A program made the position numbers and the translations under genes. Positions 17,356 through 27,125 of a stretch of DNA of 64,000 bases are shown one piece after another. The notes beneath the pieces are model-generated. The model saw only the letters and a program-made list of their open reading frames with translations. It was not told the origin of the DNA and searched no databases. The DNA comes from Vibrio tarriae (lineage in GTDB: Bacteria > Pseudomonadota > Gammaproteobacteria > Enterobacterales > Vibrionaceae). The stretch's first letter is position 1. The number at the start of each line of letters is the position of its first letter. The stretch spans positions 1,860,001 to 1,924,000 of the forward strand of contig NZ_CP022353.1 of the NCBI RefSeq assembly GCF_002216685.1, written 5' to 3'.

Positions 17356-18692
17356 AATACATCCTTGATAGTACAAATCGCTTGGCGAATCTTACCGTTT
17401 GCATTGCGCTCAAGTGCTGACACTATGTCTATCGTGACATTGAGCGAGCTTCCTAAGCGAGCTTGAGTATTGCTGATTAACTGTTTTTGCTGCTCTTGAT
17501 TAAATTGTTCAGCATCAGCCACCACTTTCACTACAATCTGCCCTCGTTCACTCTGCACAAATTGGCATGCCATAATCCCAGCGATACCTTTGGGTATATG
17601 GTTAAGAATATGCACTTTTTGACCGTCTTCACCGACGAGATAATCACCAATCCTTCCCTCAATACGCTCGATCACAGGAAAGACTCGACCACAAGGGCAG
17701 GCCTCGTTTTCAGATAAATGCACATGATCACCGGTCTTATAGCGGATCAAAGGGAAATACTGATTATTAAAGTTAGTGCCGACCAACTCGTAACGCCCGT
17801 CGCCTGCAGCTAACAATTCCACATGTGAATAGTCGGAGAGCAAATGGTAGCGACCATGCTCACACTGCCCTATCGCAGCCACTCGCTCAAATAGGCCATA
17901 CCAGTCAAAAACTTTGCAACCAAAGCGTGTCTCAATCACCTGCCTATCTTCTGCTGACAACGATTCTGATGAAGTGATAATGGATTTAAGCTTCGCCGGA
18001 TAATAGCTTTGGTTGGCTTCTAAATAGCGGGCTAACGTAGCAATCGAAGAAGGGTATGCCTGAATCACTTCAACCCCAAAATCGACCATGGCTTGCAGGT
18101 AACTCGACATCGTTTGCGGTGTCAGATGGAAAGAGGAAAGCACTATCATCTGCTCAAACCAAGAGTAGCGCCAGAATGGTCCTTGCTTTTGACTTAATGG
18201 CACCACCATATCGCCACGGATCCACGCTCGTTTATCCCCTTTACGATATCCCGCCCAAGCCAACTGTCTTTCGACAAAGGCTTGTTCACGAATAACCGAA
18301 TGCCTATCTTGCAAAATAGTCAAAGGTGTCCCCGTTGTGCCACTGGTCGCCCCTTTCACCACCACTGACGGTTTATTTTGTGAGATAAACTGTTTGTGAT
18401 CACGGCGTAATACGGATTTATCCAGATAAGGGAAAGCCTCAAGCTCAAGATTAGGCACCTCTAAATCCTGATAAAACGGCACATGGTTACGAGCATTCGC
18501 CAAGGTTTTTTGTAGCTGCTTGTGTTGATAATCCGCTAAATGAGTACGTGAAAACTCGTTAGCTTGGATCTCTTGCAACACCGCGCGCATCTCACCATTT
18601 TCTCTGACCATTTTGCGTGACAGCGCCCGCACAGAAAGCATGACATTTTGCAGCCAGATTGGTGCTTTAACATAAAGTGAACTGGTAAACAT
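17352..18692 (-). CDS. vpsH: VpsH, CapK / phenylacetate-CoA-ligase-like adenylate-forming protein
   Basis: A 446-residue protein of the CapK-type adenylate-forming family. The AMP-binding P-loop is visible (VVKGATSGTTGTPLTI, about 110-125), followed by RKGDKRAWIRGD, a DWYGLFERVAAIGQCEHG region and RYKTGDHVHL before the C-terminal subdomain (EGRIGDYLVGEDGQ, RNANGKIRQ). CapK-like proteins are frequent in capsule clusters and may activate acyl or amino-acid groups for sugar decoration. With VpsG and VpsC next door it may form an acyl-modification module. Its ATG overlaps the vpsG stop by one base. Confidence 0.88.
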   Translation of the reverse strand: MFTSSLYVKAPIWLQNVMLSVRALSRKMVRENGEMRAVLQEIQANEFSRTHLADYQHKQLQKTLANARNHVPFYQDLEVPNLELEAFPYLDKSVLRRDHKQFISQNKPSVVVKGATSGTTGTPLTILQDRHSVIREQAFVERQLAWAGYRKGDKRAWIRGDMVVPLSQKQGPFWRYSWFEQMIVLSSFHLTPQTMSSYLQAMVDFGVEVIQAYPSSIATLARYLEANQSYYPAKLKSIITSSESLSAEDRQVIETRFGCKVFDWYGLFERVAAIGQCEHGRYHLLSDYSHVELLAAGDGRYELVGTNFNNQYFPLIRYKTGDHVHLSENEACPCGRVFPVIERIEGRIGDYLVGEDGQKVHILNHIPKGIAGIMACQFVQSERGQIVVKVVADAEQFNQEQQKQLISNTQARLGSSLNVTIDIVSALERNANGKIRQAICTIKDVL

Positions 18693-19123
18693 CAGTAAAA
18701 GTCCTTGGGATTAATATTTGTTTTGATCACTTTGGCGGGCATTCCGACCACAACGCTGTAAGGCGGGACATCTTCAAGTACCACAGCATTCGCACCAATC
18801 ACGGCTCCATCACCGACTCGAATATCACCCAGTACTTTTGCCCCAGTGGCGATATAGACATAATTACCGATCACTGGAACATTGTGTGAACGAGAACGGC
18901 CACCAATAGTCACATTACTCCCAATCACACACTCTTTACCGATTACACAGCGCTTATGAATTACAACTGCAATCCCTCCATAGCCAAAGACAGTCCCTTT
19001 ACCAATTTCAGACTGACTATAGACGGCACAATTATGAACCAAACGAATCAAACCATTACAGACCTGAGGTAATAGAGGTATGCGGCGCTTATGGAAGAAA
19101 TGGCCAACACGGTACAACCACAT
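18692..19123 (-). CDS. vpsG: VpsG, left-handed beta-helix acetyltransferase
   Basis: A 143-residue hexapeptide-repeat acyltransferase of the serine acetyltransferase (CysE-like) type. The repeats are clear (IGKGTVFGYGGIAVVIHKRCVIG, CVIGSNVTIGG, GDIRVGDGAVIGANAVVLEDVPPYS, VVVGMPAKVI). It likely O- or N-acetylates VPS sugars using acetyl-CoA. It lies 10 bp after vpsF. Confidence 0.92.
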   Translation of the reverse strand: MWLYRVGHFFHKRRIPLLPQVCNGLIRLVHNCAVYSQSEIGKGTVFGYGGIAVVIHKRCVIGKECVIGSNVTIGGRSRSHNVPVIGNYVYIATGAKVLGDIRVGDGAVIGANAVVLEDVPPYSVVVGMPAKVIKTNINPKDFY

Positions 19124-19133
19124 TTCTTATCTC

Positions 19134-20354
19134 CTAATGACTCTTGCTCGCCAACGAACGATCAGATGAACGATAACGACAAACTAAAGCGACAACGAAT
19201 AACACGAGTGCAGGAGTCTTCACCGTTAGCGCATTGTTAGTCAGTGATATCAACATAAAACTGAGTAAAGCAACTTGAGCAGGAAGTTCTTGTCGGTAAA
19301 TCAAGCGCACTGGAACAGTGTAAGTTGCCAGTAATAAACCGACCGCCCCTAGTAAGCCAAAGTTAAGAACCCAGCCAATTAAATAATTTTCCACGACATT
19401 GATCCCGATATAAAAGGCAATATCACTCAGTAATCCATGAGAGGCTCCAAATACCCACTCCGAAGGTGAAAGCTGTTCAAGCAAAATAAAAACATCGAAT
19501 CGCGCTTCGGCGCTTTTGTCGAGATACAATTTAGACAGTATTCGCTCACCTATAGGACTTAACACCAGGGTCAAAATAACGGCAATTACAGAGAAATAGA
19601 CTAAGGCCTGCAGATAAGCGAATTTCAACTTATGGTAACGAACGCCTTGGCCTAAAAAGGCACGTAATTTAGGTAACAGCATCAGAAAATTCCCCAATAG
19701 GAAAATCCCCAACGCAGCTCGCCCTCCAAAAGCAAACAGGGCTAGCACGATAACAGAGACATACAAAGCCACCGGAATTCGTGTATAACGCATCACAATC
19801 GGCGTTAATGACGCCGTAATGAGCGCATTGTTCAGTGGATGCGCCAAAAAGGCGGTCGAACGGAAAGTTGAAAAACTTCCAATCTCTACCGCCACAATAC
19901 TCTGCGCCAATATAAGCTCAATAATAGCAATACAAGCATTAAGAAATAGAAGATAGCCGAGTAGAGTAAGTAATCGATTTTTAGCTGTATCGGATAACCC
20001 GTATACAATAGGAACCAAAACCAAAGGGATAAAAATCGTATCGATAAGATAAGCGAGTCCCGACGTACCGAATCGCATAAAGCCGTATAAAATAACGGCC
20101 AGCATAGATACTATGGCCAGCCACCATGCCTTTTTAAGCTCATTCAAAGGCTTAATAAGATTGAAAAGTCCTACCCGTAATATCAACAGGGCAAAAATCC
20201 CCATAGTCAAATAGGAATAGACATGAATTTTGAGTATGGGGCTTCCGCCTTCTGAAACGTACTGAATACCCATATTTTCGAGTAAAAAAGCCCCCAACAG
20301 AAACGCACTGAGGATAATCAGAATCATCCATCGATTGAGATTACGTTCGCTCAA
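19134..20354 (-). CDS. vpsF: VpsF, Wzy-like polysaccharide polymerase
   Basis: A 406-residue integral membrane protein with about ten hydrophobic segments and a large loop in the second half (SPIGERILSKLYLDKSAEARFDVF, then GASHGLLSDIAFYIGINVVENYL). This layout is typical of Wzy/EpsG-type polymerases, which have little sequence conservation. It is the best candidate for the VPS repeat-unit polymerase, next to the flippase VpsE. Its start overlaps the vpsE stop by 4 bp. Confidence 0.88.
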   Translation of the reverse strand: MSERNLNRWMILIILSAFLLGAFLLENMGIQYVSEGGSPILKIHVYSYLTMGIFALLILRVGLFNLIKPLNELKKAWWLAIVSMLAVILYGFMRFGTSGLAYLIDTIFIPLVLVPIVYGLSDTAKNRLLTLLGYLLFLNACIAIIELILAQSIVAVEIGSFSTFRSTAFLAHPLNNALITASLTPIVMRYTRIPVALYVSVIVLALFAFGGRAALGIFLLGNFLMLLPKLRAFLGQGVRYHKLKFAYLQALVYFSVIAVILTLVLSPIGERILSKLYLDKSAEARFDVFILLEQLSPSEWVFGASHGLLSDIAFYIGINVVENYLIGWVLNFGLLGAVGLLLATYTVPVRLIYRQELPAQVALLSFMLISLTNNALTVKTPALVLFVVALVCRYRSSDRSLASKSH

Positions 20355-21760
20355 TTAGGCCTCCAGATTGAGAATAAACGCTGACGTGCATTAAAAGCAT
20401 TCAAGCACCACAAACAGATACCATAAAACAACAATGAGGTAGTGACATAAAAGGCTAGAGCGAATAACGAATGGATCGCCAATGGCCACTGTTTCACTAG
20501 GTATAAGTAGCCACCCATCAGCAGTGCCGAAATGATCACTTTGATGCCATCCATGCCGATAGCATAACGATACCCCGATCGCCATGAGCTAATAAAAGAG
20601 AGTATTGCGACTAAGCCGCTCACTATAAGCAAGGTGATAGCCGCGCCGAACATGCCAAATTGATTGAGCATCAAAGGTAGTAGGAAAATGCTCGCGATTA
20701 AGCCCGAGAGAGAAACCCATAGCAGCTTGCGAGTCTGTAATAGAAACTGTAAACCATGATCAAGGTAATGACCTTTAAAATTAATCAGATAAACAGCGAT
20801 CGCTAACACCCAGAATAGTTCGCTAGAACGACTCAGATATTGCTCACCCAAAAAGAGCCTAATGATCTCATCTTGTAATATGCCAAGACCAAGTAAAGCT
20901 GGAAAAGTAAGGGTAACCAGTAAATGCAGATAGGTTTTATGCTGACTCACAAGAGCGATTTTATCTTCCGCATGTTTGGCTAAGTTAGGGTAGAGAGGCA
21001 TAGAAATCACCATAAAAACGAGCCCCAAAACCCCCATCAATAAGTTAGCTTGCGCAGCATAAACACCGGTTTCATTCATCCCAACAAAATGAGCGATAAA
21101 TAAACGATCGATTCGTCCACCAAGTACACCAATTCCCCCAGCCAACATGATCGGAATACCATAAGCAAGCAAACGCTTTAACATTGCAATATGCCATTTA
21201 GGCCGCTGAGGTAAACCCAGACACAAAGCCCCAATGCCAAAGCTCAAGGTTAAAGCAAATAACGTAGACTCAATAGTCGCCGCCCAAGAGAGCGAAAGGA
21301 TGGAGAGCACTACCGCTGAAATTGACTGCAATACGGTCGCTTGACGATAAACGCTCAATCGCTCATTTAAGCGACTTAATTCTAACTGGTATTGAAATAT
21401 CGATTTAACCGACAATAAAGCACTCAGTACCAATAATCGTTCCCAATTCAATTGCTGATAAATAAATAAAGTCGCGGCAATAACAATAAAGCCAAGCAAA
21501 GATCCGATGATGACCAGCAGTGAAATGCTTTGAACGAGTTGGACTTGCTCCCTATCTGAATACCCAGGGTAAAGACGTAACATCGACGTGTTGAGCCACT
21601 GAGCACTAAAAGCACGCACGAGTTCGAGCACCACCATCGCTACCGCCAACACACCATAATGTTCCGGAGAGAGAAAGCGAGTTTGTACAGCGATCAGAGC
21701 AAAGACACTCAGAGCGGAAAAGACCTGAACAGGAGCATATTTGAGTAGACTAGCAATCAA
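20351..21760 (-). CDS. vpsE: VpsE, Wzx-like flippase (MOP superfamily)
   Basis: A 469-residue protein with twelve to fourteen membrane segments of the polysaccharide transporter (Wzx/RfbX) family. Recognisable are VFALIAVQTRFLSPEHYGVLAVAM near the N-terminus and a later RIDRLFIAHFVGMNETGVYA, a conserved flippase region. It should move the lipid-linked VPS repeat unit across the inner membrane. Overlap of 4 bp with vpsD marks coupled translation. Confidence 0.93.
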   Translation of the reverse strand: MIASLLKYAPVQVFSALSVFALIAVQTRFLSPEHYGVLAVAMVVLELVRAFSAQWLNTSMLRLYPGYSDREQVQLVQSISLLVIIGSLLGFIVIAATLFIYQQLNWERLLVLSALLSVKSIFQYQLELSRLNERLSVYRQATVLQSISAVVLSILSLSWAATIESTLFALTLSFGIGALCLGLPQRPKWHIAMLKRLLAYGIPIMLAGGIGVLGGRIDRLFIAHFVGMNETGVYAAQANLLMGVLGLVFMVISMPLYPNLAKHAEDKIALVSQHKTYLHLLVTLTFPALLGLGILQDEIIRLFLGEQYLSRSSELFWVLAIAVYLINFKGHYLDHGLQFLLQTRKLLWVSLSGLIASIFLLPLMLNQFGMFGAAITLLIVSGLVAILSFISSWRSGYRYAIGMDGIKVIISALLMGGYLYLVKQWPLAIHSLFALAFYVTTSLLFYGICLWCLNAFNARQRLFSIWRPN

Positions 21761-22905
21761 CTCAGTACCTCTCGATATAGATTCTGGTAATGTTCAATCA
21801 CATTTTCTACTGCGAATTGATCGCGCAAATAGGTTTGAATCGCTTGGGTATCCGTTATTTTTATCTGACTGATTCGCTCAGCAATCATCGCTTCCTGCCC
21901 TTCTTGCATAAAAACCACCCCTAACTGGTCAAACGTTGCTTGCCGTTCACCTAAAATCCCGACAGGAGTACTAATTAATGGCAAGCCCGCCGCCATCATT
22001 TCCAATGGCGCTAAGCCGAACGTTTCTTGTTGTGACGTAAATATTCCAATATTCGCTTGTTGGTACTGTTGTACAATTTCACGCTGATTAAGTTTGCCAA
22101 GAAAAATGACCTCTTGTTCAAGCTCATACTCTTTGATCAATTGTTGCAATTGCGCGTAATAAGCAGAATCCATATTGGGTCCGATAATACGTAAAGTAGC
22201 CGCTTGCCCTCGCTGTTTTAGCTCACGCAGTAATACAATGGCTCGATCAATACGCTTGCGTCGAGTAATCAATGCACAAGTAACTAAATTGACTTCATTC
22301 TGGGGCAGATTCTGGTTCGCAGAGTTGGCAGAGAAATAGTCAGGATCGACTGGATTGCCAATCACTTGAATTGACTTATTCGTCTCCAGAGATAACGCTT
22401 GACGCAACTCTTCGCCAACACAAGTATAAAAATCGACGGAAAAATTACTTACCCATGGAATGATTTGTTCATAAACAAAATCATTGAGTTTTGAAACTGG
22501 CTTACGCCCAATCTTGCGATAAGAATGCAAGGTCAACACATTACGAGTTTTCTGCCCAAGTCCCACCATCCAACTGTTGAGATGAGAGTGAACCAAATCT
22601 GGCTGATAGTCTTTCAGTTGCTCTTGGATGCGGAGCCAATTGGATAATAAGCTAGGCAAAGGCAGCCCAAATCGCTTTTCCCGCAACGGACAAATCACCA
22701 CTTCCAGATGTTTTGACAACTGGATAATCTCGCCTGAATAAGAGTGATTGTTGAGCGGATCAAACGCTAACACTCGGTAATGGTATGGACGCTCTTGCTG
22801 AGCGAGTTGACGTACCAACATTTGGCATACTGAATCCACACCACCAAGATTTTTCTCCCCCCAATTGAGCGTAGAGAGTGGCATGATAAGCAATATTTTA
22901 CTCAT
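21757..22905 (-). CDS. vpsD: VpsD, GT4-family glycosyltransferase
   Basis: A 382-residue GT-B glycosyltransferase. The N-terminal domain carries LNWGEKNLGGVDSVCQMLVRQL and DLVHSHLNSW. The C-terminal domain has ALITRRKRIDRAIVLL, VIFLGKLNQREIVQQY and the EX7E motif (QQETFGLAPLEMMAAGLPLI). It likely adds a sugar to the lipid-linked VPS unit in the cytoplasm. It overlaps vpsC and vpsE by 4 bp each. Confidence 0.92.
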   Translation of the reverse strand: MSKILLIMPLSTLNWGEKNLGGVDSVCQMLVRQLAQQERPYHYRVLAFDPLNNHSYSGEIIQLSKHLEVVICPLREKRFGLPLPSLLSNWLRIQEQLKDYQPDLVHSHLNSWMVGLGQKTRNVLTLHSYRKIGRKPVSKLNDFVYEQIIPWVSNFSVDFYTCVGEELRQALSLETNKSIQVIGNPVDPDYFSANSANQNLPQNEVNLVTCALITRRKRIDRAIVLLRELKQRGQAATLRIIGPNMDSAYYAQLQQLIKEYELEQEVIFLGKLNQREIVQQYQQANIGIFTSQQETFGLAPLEMMAAGLPLISTPVGILGERQATFDQLGVVFMQEGQEAMIAERISQIKITDTQAIQTYLRDQFAVENVIEHYQNLYREVLS

Positions 22906-23456
22906 GACTTACTTTCCAATGGCGCGGTGTGGCGAATATAGGTTTGATGGCTTGGTCTTGTTAGTACGCGTCCGGGGTTACCCACGACTACCGAGTTTGG
23001 GGGAACATCACGAATGACGACGCTCCCCGCACCAATGATAGAACCATCGCCAATCGTGATATCTTCAACGATCGAGACATGCGGACCAATATATACACAG
23101 TCCCCTACCGTTGCGGCTTGTCCTTGATTTGAGCCAATCACAGTAAAGGGACTCAAATTACAATTGGCGCCAATCTTAGCGGTACTATTAACAATGACCC
23201 CAGTGGCATGCCCGAGGTATAACCCCGGGCCGACTTGAGTCTCTTTTGGGAGTTGGATCTGATAACGCACTGACAGAATGCGATGCATAAGACGAGCTAC
23301 AGTGCGGATCAACACATTCTTGCTACGACATAACCGAAACCAGAACATGTAGGCGAAACCCGCATTGAGTAGTAGGTGCTTTACGACTAACCCAATACTT
23401 ACCTGCCCAGTATGCCGATAAAGATCAGCTTTAATCAGCTCCCAAGGTGAACTCAT
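22902..23456 (-). CDS. vpsC: VpsC, serine-acetyltransferase-like hexapeptide enzyme
   Basis: A 184-residue left-handed beta-helix acetyltransferase. An N-terminal helical segment with SSPWELIKADLYRHTG is typical of the CysE/EpsC capsule acetyltransferases. Hexapeptide rungs follow (QVGPGLYLGHATGVIVN, IGANCNLSPFTVIG, EDITIGDGSIIGAGSVVIRD) and the family ending VVVGNPGRVL. It is a second O-acetyltransferase beside VpsG. It overlaps its neighbours by 4 bp on both sides. Confidence 0.92.
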   Translation of the reverse strand: MSSPWELIKADLYRHTGQVSIGLVVKHLLLNAGFAYMFWFRLCRSKNVLIRTVARLMHRILSVRYQIQLPKETQVGPGLYLGHATGVIVNSTAKIGANCNLSPFTVIGSNQGQAATVGDCVYIGPHVSIVEDITIGDGSIIGAGSVVIRDVPPNSVVVGNPGRVLTRPSHQTYIRHTAPLESKS

Positions 23457-24694
23457 GCCACCACTCCGCGAGTATCAATCACCACTTTCTTAGCAAACTC
23501 AGTTTTATCCGCCGCTTTAAATTCTTTGTGATCGACCAGCACGACAACGATATTGGCGAGCTCAAGCGCGCGCTCTAGAGAAACCAACTCGATACCTTGC
23601 TTCGCAAGTTTGCTAGGTAACTCAGTAATATTAGGTTCAACCGCCAACAACTGACCCACTTTGCTTTCAGCCAGATGTTTAGTGATATCCAAGGCTGGAC
23701 TTTCACGCAGATCATCAATATCCGCTTTAAACGCTAAGCCTAAGCAAGCAATGATTGGCTTTTTGAATTGGTCAGCCGCTTGTTTAACTTGATCCACAAC
23801 CCAATGAGGTTTGCCATCATTGACTTCACGTGCAGTACGGATCAATTGTGCTTCATCTGGACAGCTATTAACGATAAACCACGGATCAACCGCAATACAG
23901 TGACCACCGACACCAGGGCCTGGGTTAAGAATACTCACACGAGGATGGCGGTTGGCTAAGCGGATCAATTCCCATACATTGATTTTCAGTTTCTCGCACA
24001 CCAAAGAGAGTTCATTGGCAAAGGCAATGTTGACATCACGGAATGAGTTTTCGGTTAATTTAGCCATTTCCGCCGTACGCGCATTGGTGACAATGCACTC
24101 ACCTTTTACAAAGGTTTTGTACAAGGCGACAGCCTTTTCGCTACAAGCCTTACTCACGCCACCAATCACGCGGTCATTACTCACAAGCTCTTGTAGGACA
24201 TAACCTGGCAACACACGCTCTGGGCAGTACGCAATCTTCACATCCGCAGCGATGCCTTTTTGCTGAGGAAACGTCAGATCCGGACGCGCTTCTGCAAGCC
24301 ATTGCGCCAATTTTTCGGTTGTGCCTACTGGGGAAGTACTCTCTAAAACCACCAAGTTCCCTTTAGCTAGAACGGGAGCGATGGTTTTTGCCGCCGCTTC
24401 AATGTAGCTAAGATCCGGTTCGTGGTTATCCCCTTTAAAAGGTGTAGGAACAGCCACCAAAAACGCATCAGCTGGCTCTGCGGTTAATGTCGCTTTGAGC
24501 TTTCCCGTCATGACAGCACTGCGTACCACGATATCAAGATCCGGCTCCACAATGTGAATTTCGCCTTTGTTAATGGTGTCCACTGCATGAGCATTGACAT
24601 CAACACCGACCACATCCAAACCACGAGAGGCCAAAACGGCTGCTGTTGGCAGACCAATATAACCTAGGCCAATCACTGAAACTTTATTAAACAT
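23453..24694 (-). CDS. vpsB: VpsB, UDP-ManNAc dehydrogenase (WecC family)
   Basis: A 413-residue nucleotide-sugar dehydrogenase. The NAD-binding Rossmann motif is GLGYIGLPTAAVLASRG near residues 9-25. The catalytic region reads AEMAKLTENSFRDVNIAFANEL and GPGVGGHCIAVDPWF, the latter holding the active-site Cys. Length and motifs fit WecC-type UDP-ManNAc 6-dehydrogenases, which make UDP-ManNAcA from the product of VpsA. It lies 19 bp after vpsA. Confidence 0.93.
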   Translation of the reverse strand: MFNKVSVIGLGYIGLPTAAVLASRGLDVVGVDVNAHAVDTINKGEIHIVEPDLDIVVRSAVMTGKLKATLTAEPADAFLVAVPTPFKGDNHEPDLSYIEAAAKTIAPVLAKGNLVVLESTSPVGTTEKLAQWLAEARPDLTFPQQKGIAADVKIAYCPERVLPGYVLQELVSNDRVIGGVSKACSEKAVALYKTFVKGECIVTNARTAEMAKLTENSFRDVNIAFANELSLVCEKLKINVWELIRLANRHPRVSILNPGPGVGGHCIAVDPWFIVNSCPDEAQLIRTAREVNDGKPHWVVDQVKQAADQFKKPIIACLGLAFKADIDDLRESPALDITKHLAESKVGQLLAVEPNITELPSKLAKQGIELVSLERALELANIVVVLVDHKEFKAADKTEFAKKVVIDTRGVVA

Positions 24695-24713
24695 CTGTCA
24701 TCCCCTGATGAGT

Positions 24714-25832
24714 CTATTTCGCTAAAATGTCCGCAATACGTTGACATGCTTTACCATCCCCATAAGGGTTGTGTGCCTGACTCATGGCTTGATAAGCCTG
24801 TGGGTCAGTCAGTAGTAAGCTTAACGCATCACAAATTTGTTGTTGGTTGGTGCCGACCAATTTCACCGTGCCCGCGGCTACCGCTTCCGGACGCTCAGTC
24901 GTTTCACGCATCACCAGCACGGGCTTACCCAGCGAGGGTGCCTCTTCTTGAATGCCGCCAGAGTCAGTCAAAATAATGTGCGCGCGATCCATCAAGTAAA
25001 CGAAAGGCAAATACTGCTGCGGTTCAATTAAGACAATATTGCTGACACCTTTTAGGAGCTTATTGACTGGTTCACGCACATTCGGATTGAGATGCACGGG
25101 ATACAAAATTTGGCATTCGGGATGCTGCTCTGCGGTAGTGATCAGCGCTTGGCAAATACGTTCAAAGCCACCGCCAAAACTTTCACGGCGGTGTCCTGTT
25201 ACCAAGATCAGCTTTTTGCTCGCATCAAACATTGGAAACTGACTCTCTAGAGTGGCTTGTAGATCCATATCGGTATGGATCTTTTCGCGCACAGCCAACA
25301 ACGCATCAATCACCGTATTGCCAGTGACGAAAATATTCTCTGCGTTGTAGTTTTCTTGCAGCAGATTGGCACGCGAAGTATCTGTAGGTGCAAAGTGGTA
25401 CTGCGTGAGTGCAGCCGTGAGTTTGCGATTGCCCTCTTCAGGCCAAGGGGAATAGATATTGCCCGTTCTCAGACCCGCTTCAACATGACCTACCGGAATT
25501 TGTTGATAATACGCGGCTAAAGAGGCAGCAAAAGTGGTAGCGGTATCACCATGCACTAAAACCACGTCCGGCTGTTCACTACTCAACACTTGCTGCATAC
25601 CGAGCAAAATTTTGCTGGTCACGCCACTGAGTGTTTGCCCTGGCTCCATGATGTTGAGATCAAAATCAGGCGTAATCGAAAACAGCTCTAATACCTGATC
25701 TAACATCTCACGGTGTTGGCCCGTTACACATACCTTGGCGACAAAACGATTGTCCTGACAGAGTTGCTGCACCAGAGGCGCCATTTTGATCGCTTCTGGG
25801 CGCGTACCAAATACGATGAGAACTTTTTTCAC
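24714..25832 (-). CDS. vpsA: VpsA, UDP-GlcNAc 2-epimerase (WecB family)
   Basis: A 372-residue non-hydrolysing UDP-N-acetylglucosamine 2-epimerase. Motifs are [14 protein letters not shown] at the N-terminus, [48 protein letters not shown] and [20 protein letters not shown]. It supplies UDP-ManNAc to VpsB. The start ATG at 25832 is preceded by AAAGAGGATG. It is the first gene of the main vps-I block, with its own 323-bp upstream region. Confidence 0.95.
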   Translation of the reverse strand: MKKVLIVFGTRPEAIKMAPLVQQLCQDNRFVAKVCVTGQHREMLDQVLELFSITPDFDLNIMEPGQTLSGVTSKILLGMQQVLSSEQPDVVLVHGDTATTFAASLAAYYQQIPVGHVEAGLRTGNIYSPWPEEGNRKLTAALTQYHFAPTDTSRANLLQENYNAENIFVTGNTVIDALLAVREKIHTDMDLQATLESQFPMFDASKKLILVTGHRRESFGGGFERICQALITTAEQHPECQILYPVHLNPNVREPVNKLLKGVSNIVLIEPQQYLPFVYLMDRAHIILTDSGGIQEEAPSLGKPVLVMRETTERPEAVAAGTVKLVGTNQQQICDALSLLLTDPQAYQAMSQAHNPYGDGKACQRIADILAK

Positions 25833-26155
25833 TTCCCCACATCCTCTTTAAAAAAGAAATTTCACAAAATTCAAGCGATAGAAACCCACTGCTCCTTAAA
25901 TGAGGAACATATACATAAGCAAACACTGAATTATTTCGTGTTGTTGTATTTATTTAATCTCAATGAGAGAGATTACAAATGTATGTCAGCGTATTATTAA
26001 AATCTGTTGTCATTGCTGGTTATCTTTACAAGATAAAATAATCCTATAGCCTTGGTTTTAATTTGATTAATAATTAAATAGTTTAATTATTATCTAAACT
26101 TTAGTTTGTTTTTTATTTCAACTTGCCCTTTAAAAATAATCAAAGTTCTGTTGTG
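25833..26155. promoter_or_regulatory. vpsA upstream control region
   Basis: A 323-bp AT-rich non-coding stretch between vpsU and vpsA holding the vps-I promoter. It contains TCTCA-A-TGAGA at 25958-25968 and an inverted repeat at 26068-26092 with arms TAATAATTAAA and TTTAATTATTA around TAG. VpsR and VpsT are known to activate vpsA; which elements they bind cannot be settled by eye. Confidence 0.6.
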
Positions 26156-26659
26156 TTATTGAGATACATTGCCTTTGTGCAGATTGGCTAATCCCTGCTC
26201 TTGCCAAGAATTAACTAACGCAATCGCCCCCAATTCAATCAACAATACTGTACGCTGAAAAAATTCACTGCTGCGCCGATAGGGATCGGGTACTTCTTTT
26301 TCTTGACGATTCGCCTTACTAAGGAAAAGCGCTAACTTGTTTTTATGCTCTGTCGGACAGAGATCAAGCAGATCAGCAAGGTTGGTCTTATCCATGGCAT
26401 AGATAACATCATGCTCGATAAAATCTTGCTGAGTAATTTGCTGTACTGGATTGACGATACAGCTATACCCGTAATGCTTCACCGCTTGTAACGCTTTTCC
26501 ATCCGGCACTTTTTTTCCTGTATTTAGCGTACCTGCACTACGTACTTGGATATTCAACCGTTTCTGCTGGATCTTATCGCGTAAAATAATCTCTGCCATC
26601 GGTGAACGACACAAATTACCCGTACAAACTACCAATACTGAAAAATCTTTAACCTTCAT
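26156..26659 (-). CDS. vpsU: VpsU, low-molecular-weight protein tyrosine phosphatase
   Basis: A 167-residue Wzb-type phosphatase. The P-loop VCTGNLCRSPMAEIIL (about 11-26) contains the CX5R catalytic signature (CTGNLCR), and the general-acid loop appears as EVPDPYRRS (about 125-133). In exopolysaccharide systems this enzyme dephosphorylates the co-polymerase kinase, here most likely VpsO. It is separated from vpsA by 323 bp and may have its own promoter in the region above 26659. Confidence 0.93.
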   Translation of the reverse strand: MKVKDFSVLVVCTGNLCRSPMAEIILRDKIQQKRLNIQVRSAGTLNTGKKVPDGKALQAVKHYGYSCIVNPVQQITQQDFIEHDVIYAMDKTNLADLLDLCPTEHKNKLALFLSKANRQEKEVPDPYRRSSEFFQRTVLLIELGAIALVNSWQEQGLANLHKGNVSQ

Positions 26660-27125
26660 ATCTCAAATACGCACATGATTTAATATCATTAAAATAATAC
26701 GCAACCTACTCACTATCAGAGTATCCCAAGCTTACCAATAATGTCTGTCTCATAATTGAGCTGGATATTAATTAGAACTAAAGCAGTAAAATGAAAGTAG
26801 TTTTATTTATTTTATTAGTAATAAAAGTCATCGATTTGAATCAATAATACGACAGAGGATATTTACTAAGAAATGAAGATTGACATCCTCGTTATGCGTA
26901 ATTTATTTCAGGAAGAACATTTGAAAATAGACTCAAACTACTTGAGCTTGCAGGTAGGCAGCATGTACGTTCATTCCTATGAGCATAAACAAACTCTATG
27001 ATTGGGGGGCAGGAACGTAGTCAACACTGCTGTGCCCTCAAGTGCAAACCAAGATAGGTTATTGATTGCTTGATTTGGAAGGGGTAGCACACCACCGCAC
27101 TTAGCGGTGGTGCTTGAAGAGTGAA
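26660..27125. other. Intergenic region between vpsU and the RND pump, mostly AT-rich
   Basis: 466 bp without a credible gene. The part next to vpsU (26660-26900) is AT-rich and should contain the vpsU promoter. The rest holds a degenerate ERIC-like element and a hairpin (CACCACCGC at 27090-27098 with GCGGTGGTG at 27104-27112) just past the pump operon stop. That hairpin lacks a U-tract on either strand. Confidence 0.7.
26930..27045. repeat. Degenerate ERIC element
   Basis: CAAACTACTTGAGCTTGCAGG, split by small changes, then ATGAGCATAAACAAACTCTATGATTGGGG and GTAGTCAACACTGCTG correspond block by block to the intact ERIC copy at 44469-44594. The right end is diverged. It is non-coding. Confidence 0.75.

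Noticed and set aside
27090..27112. Hairpin after vexH as an intrinsic terminator
   Set aside because: The stem is strong but neither strand has a T-run after it, so I mention it only as a structure.
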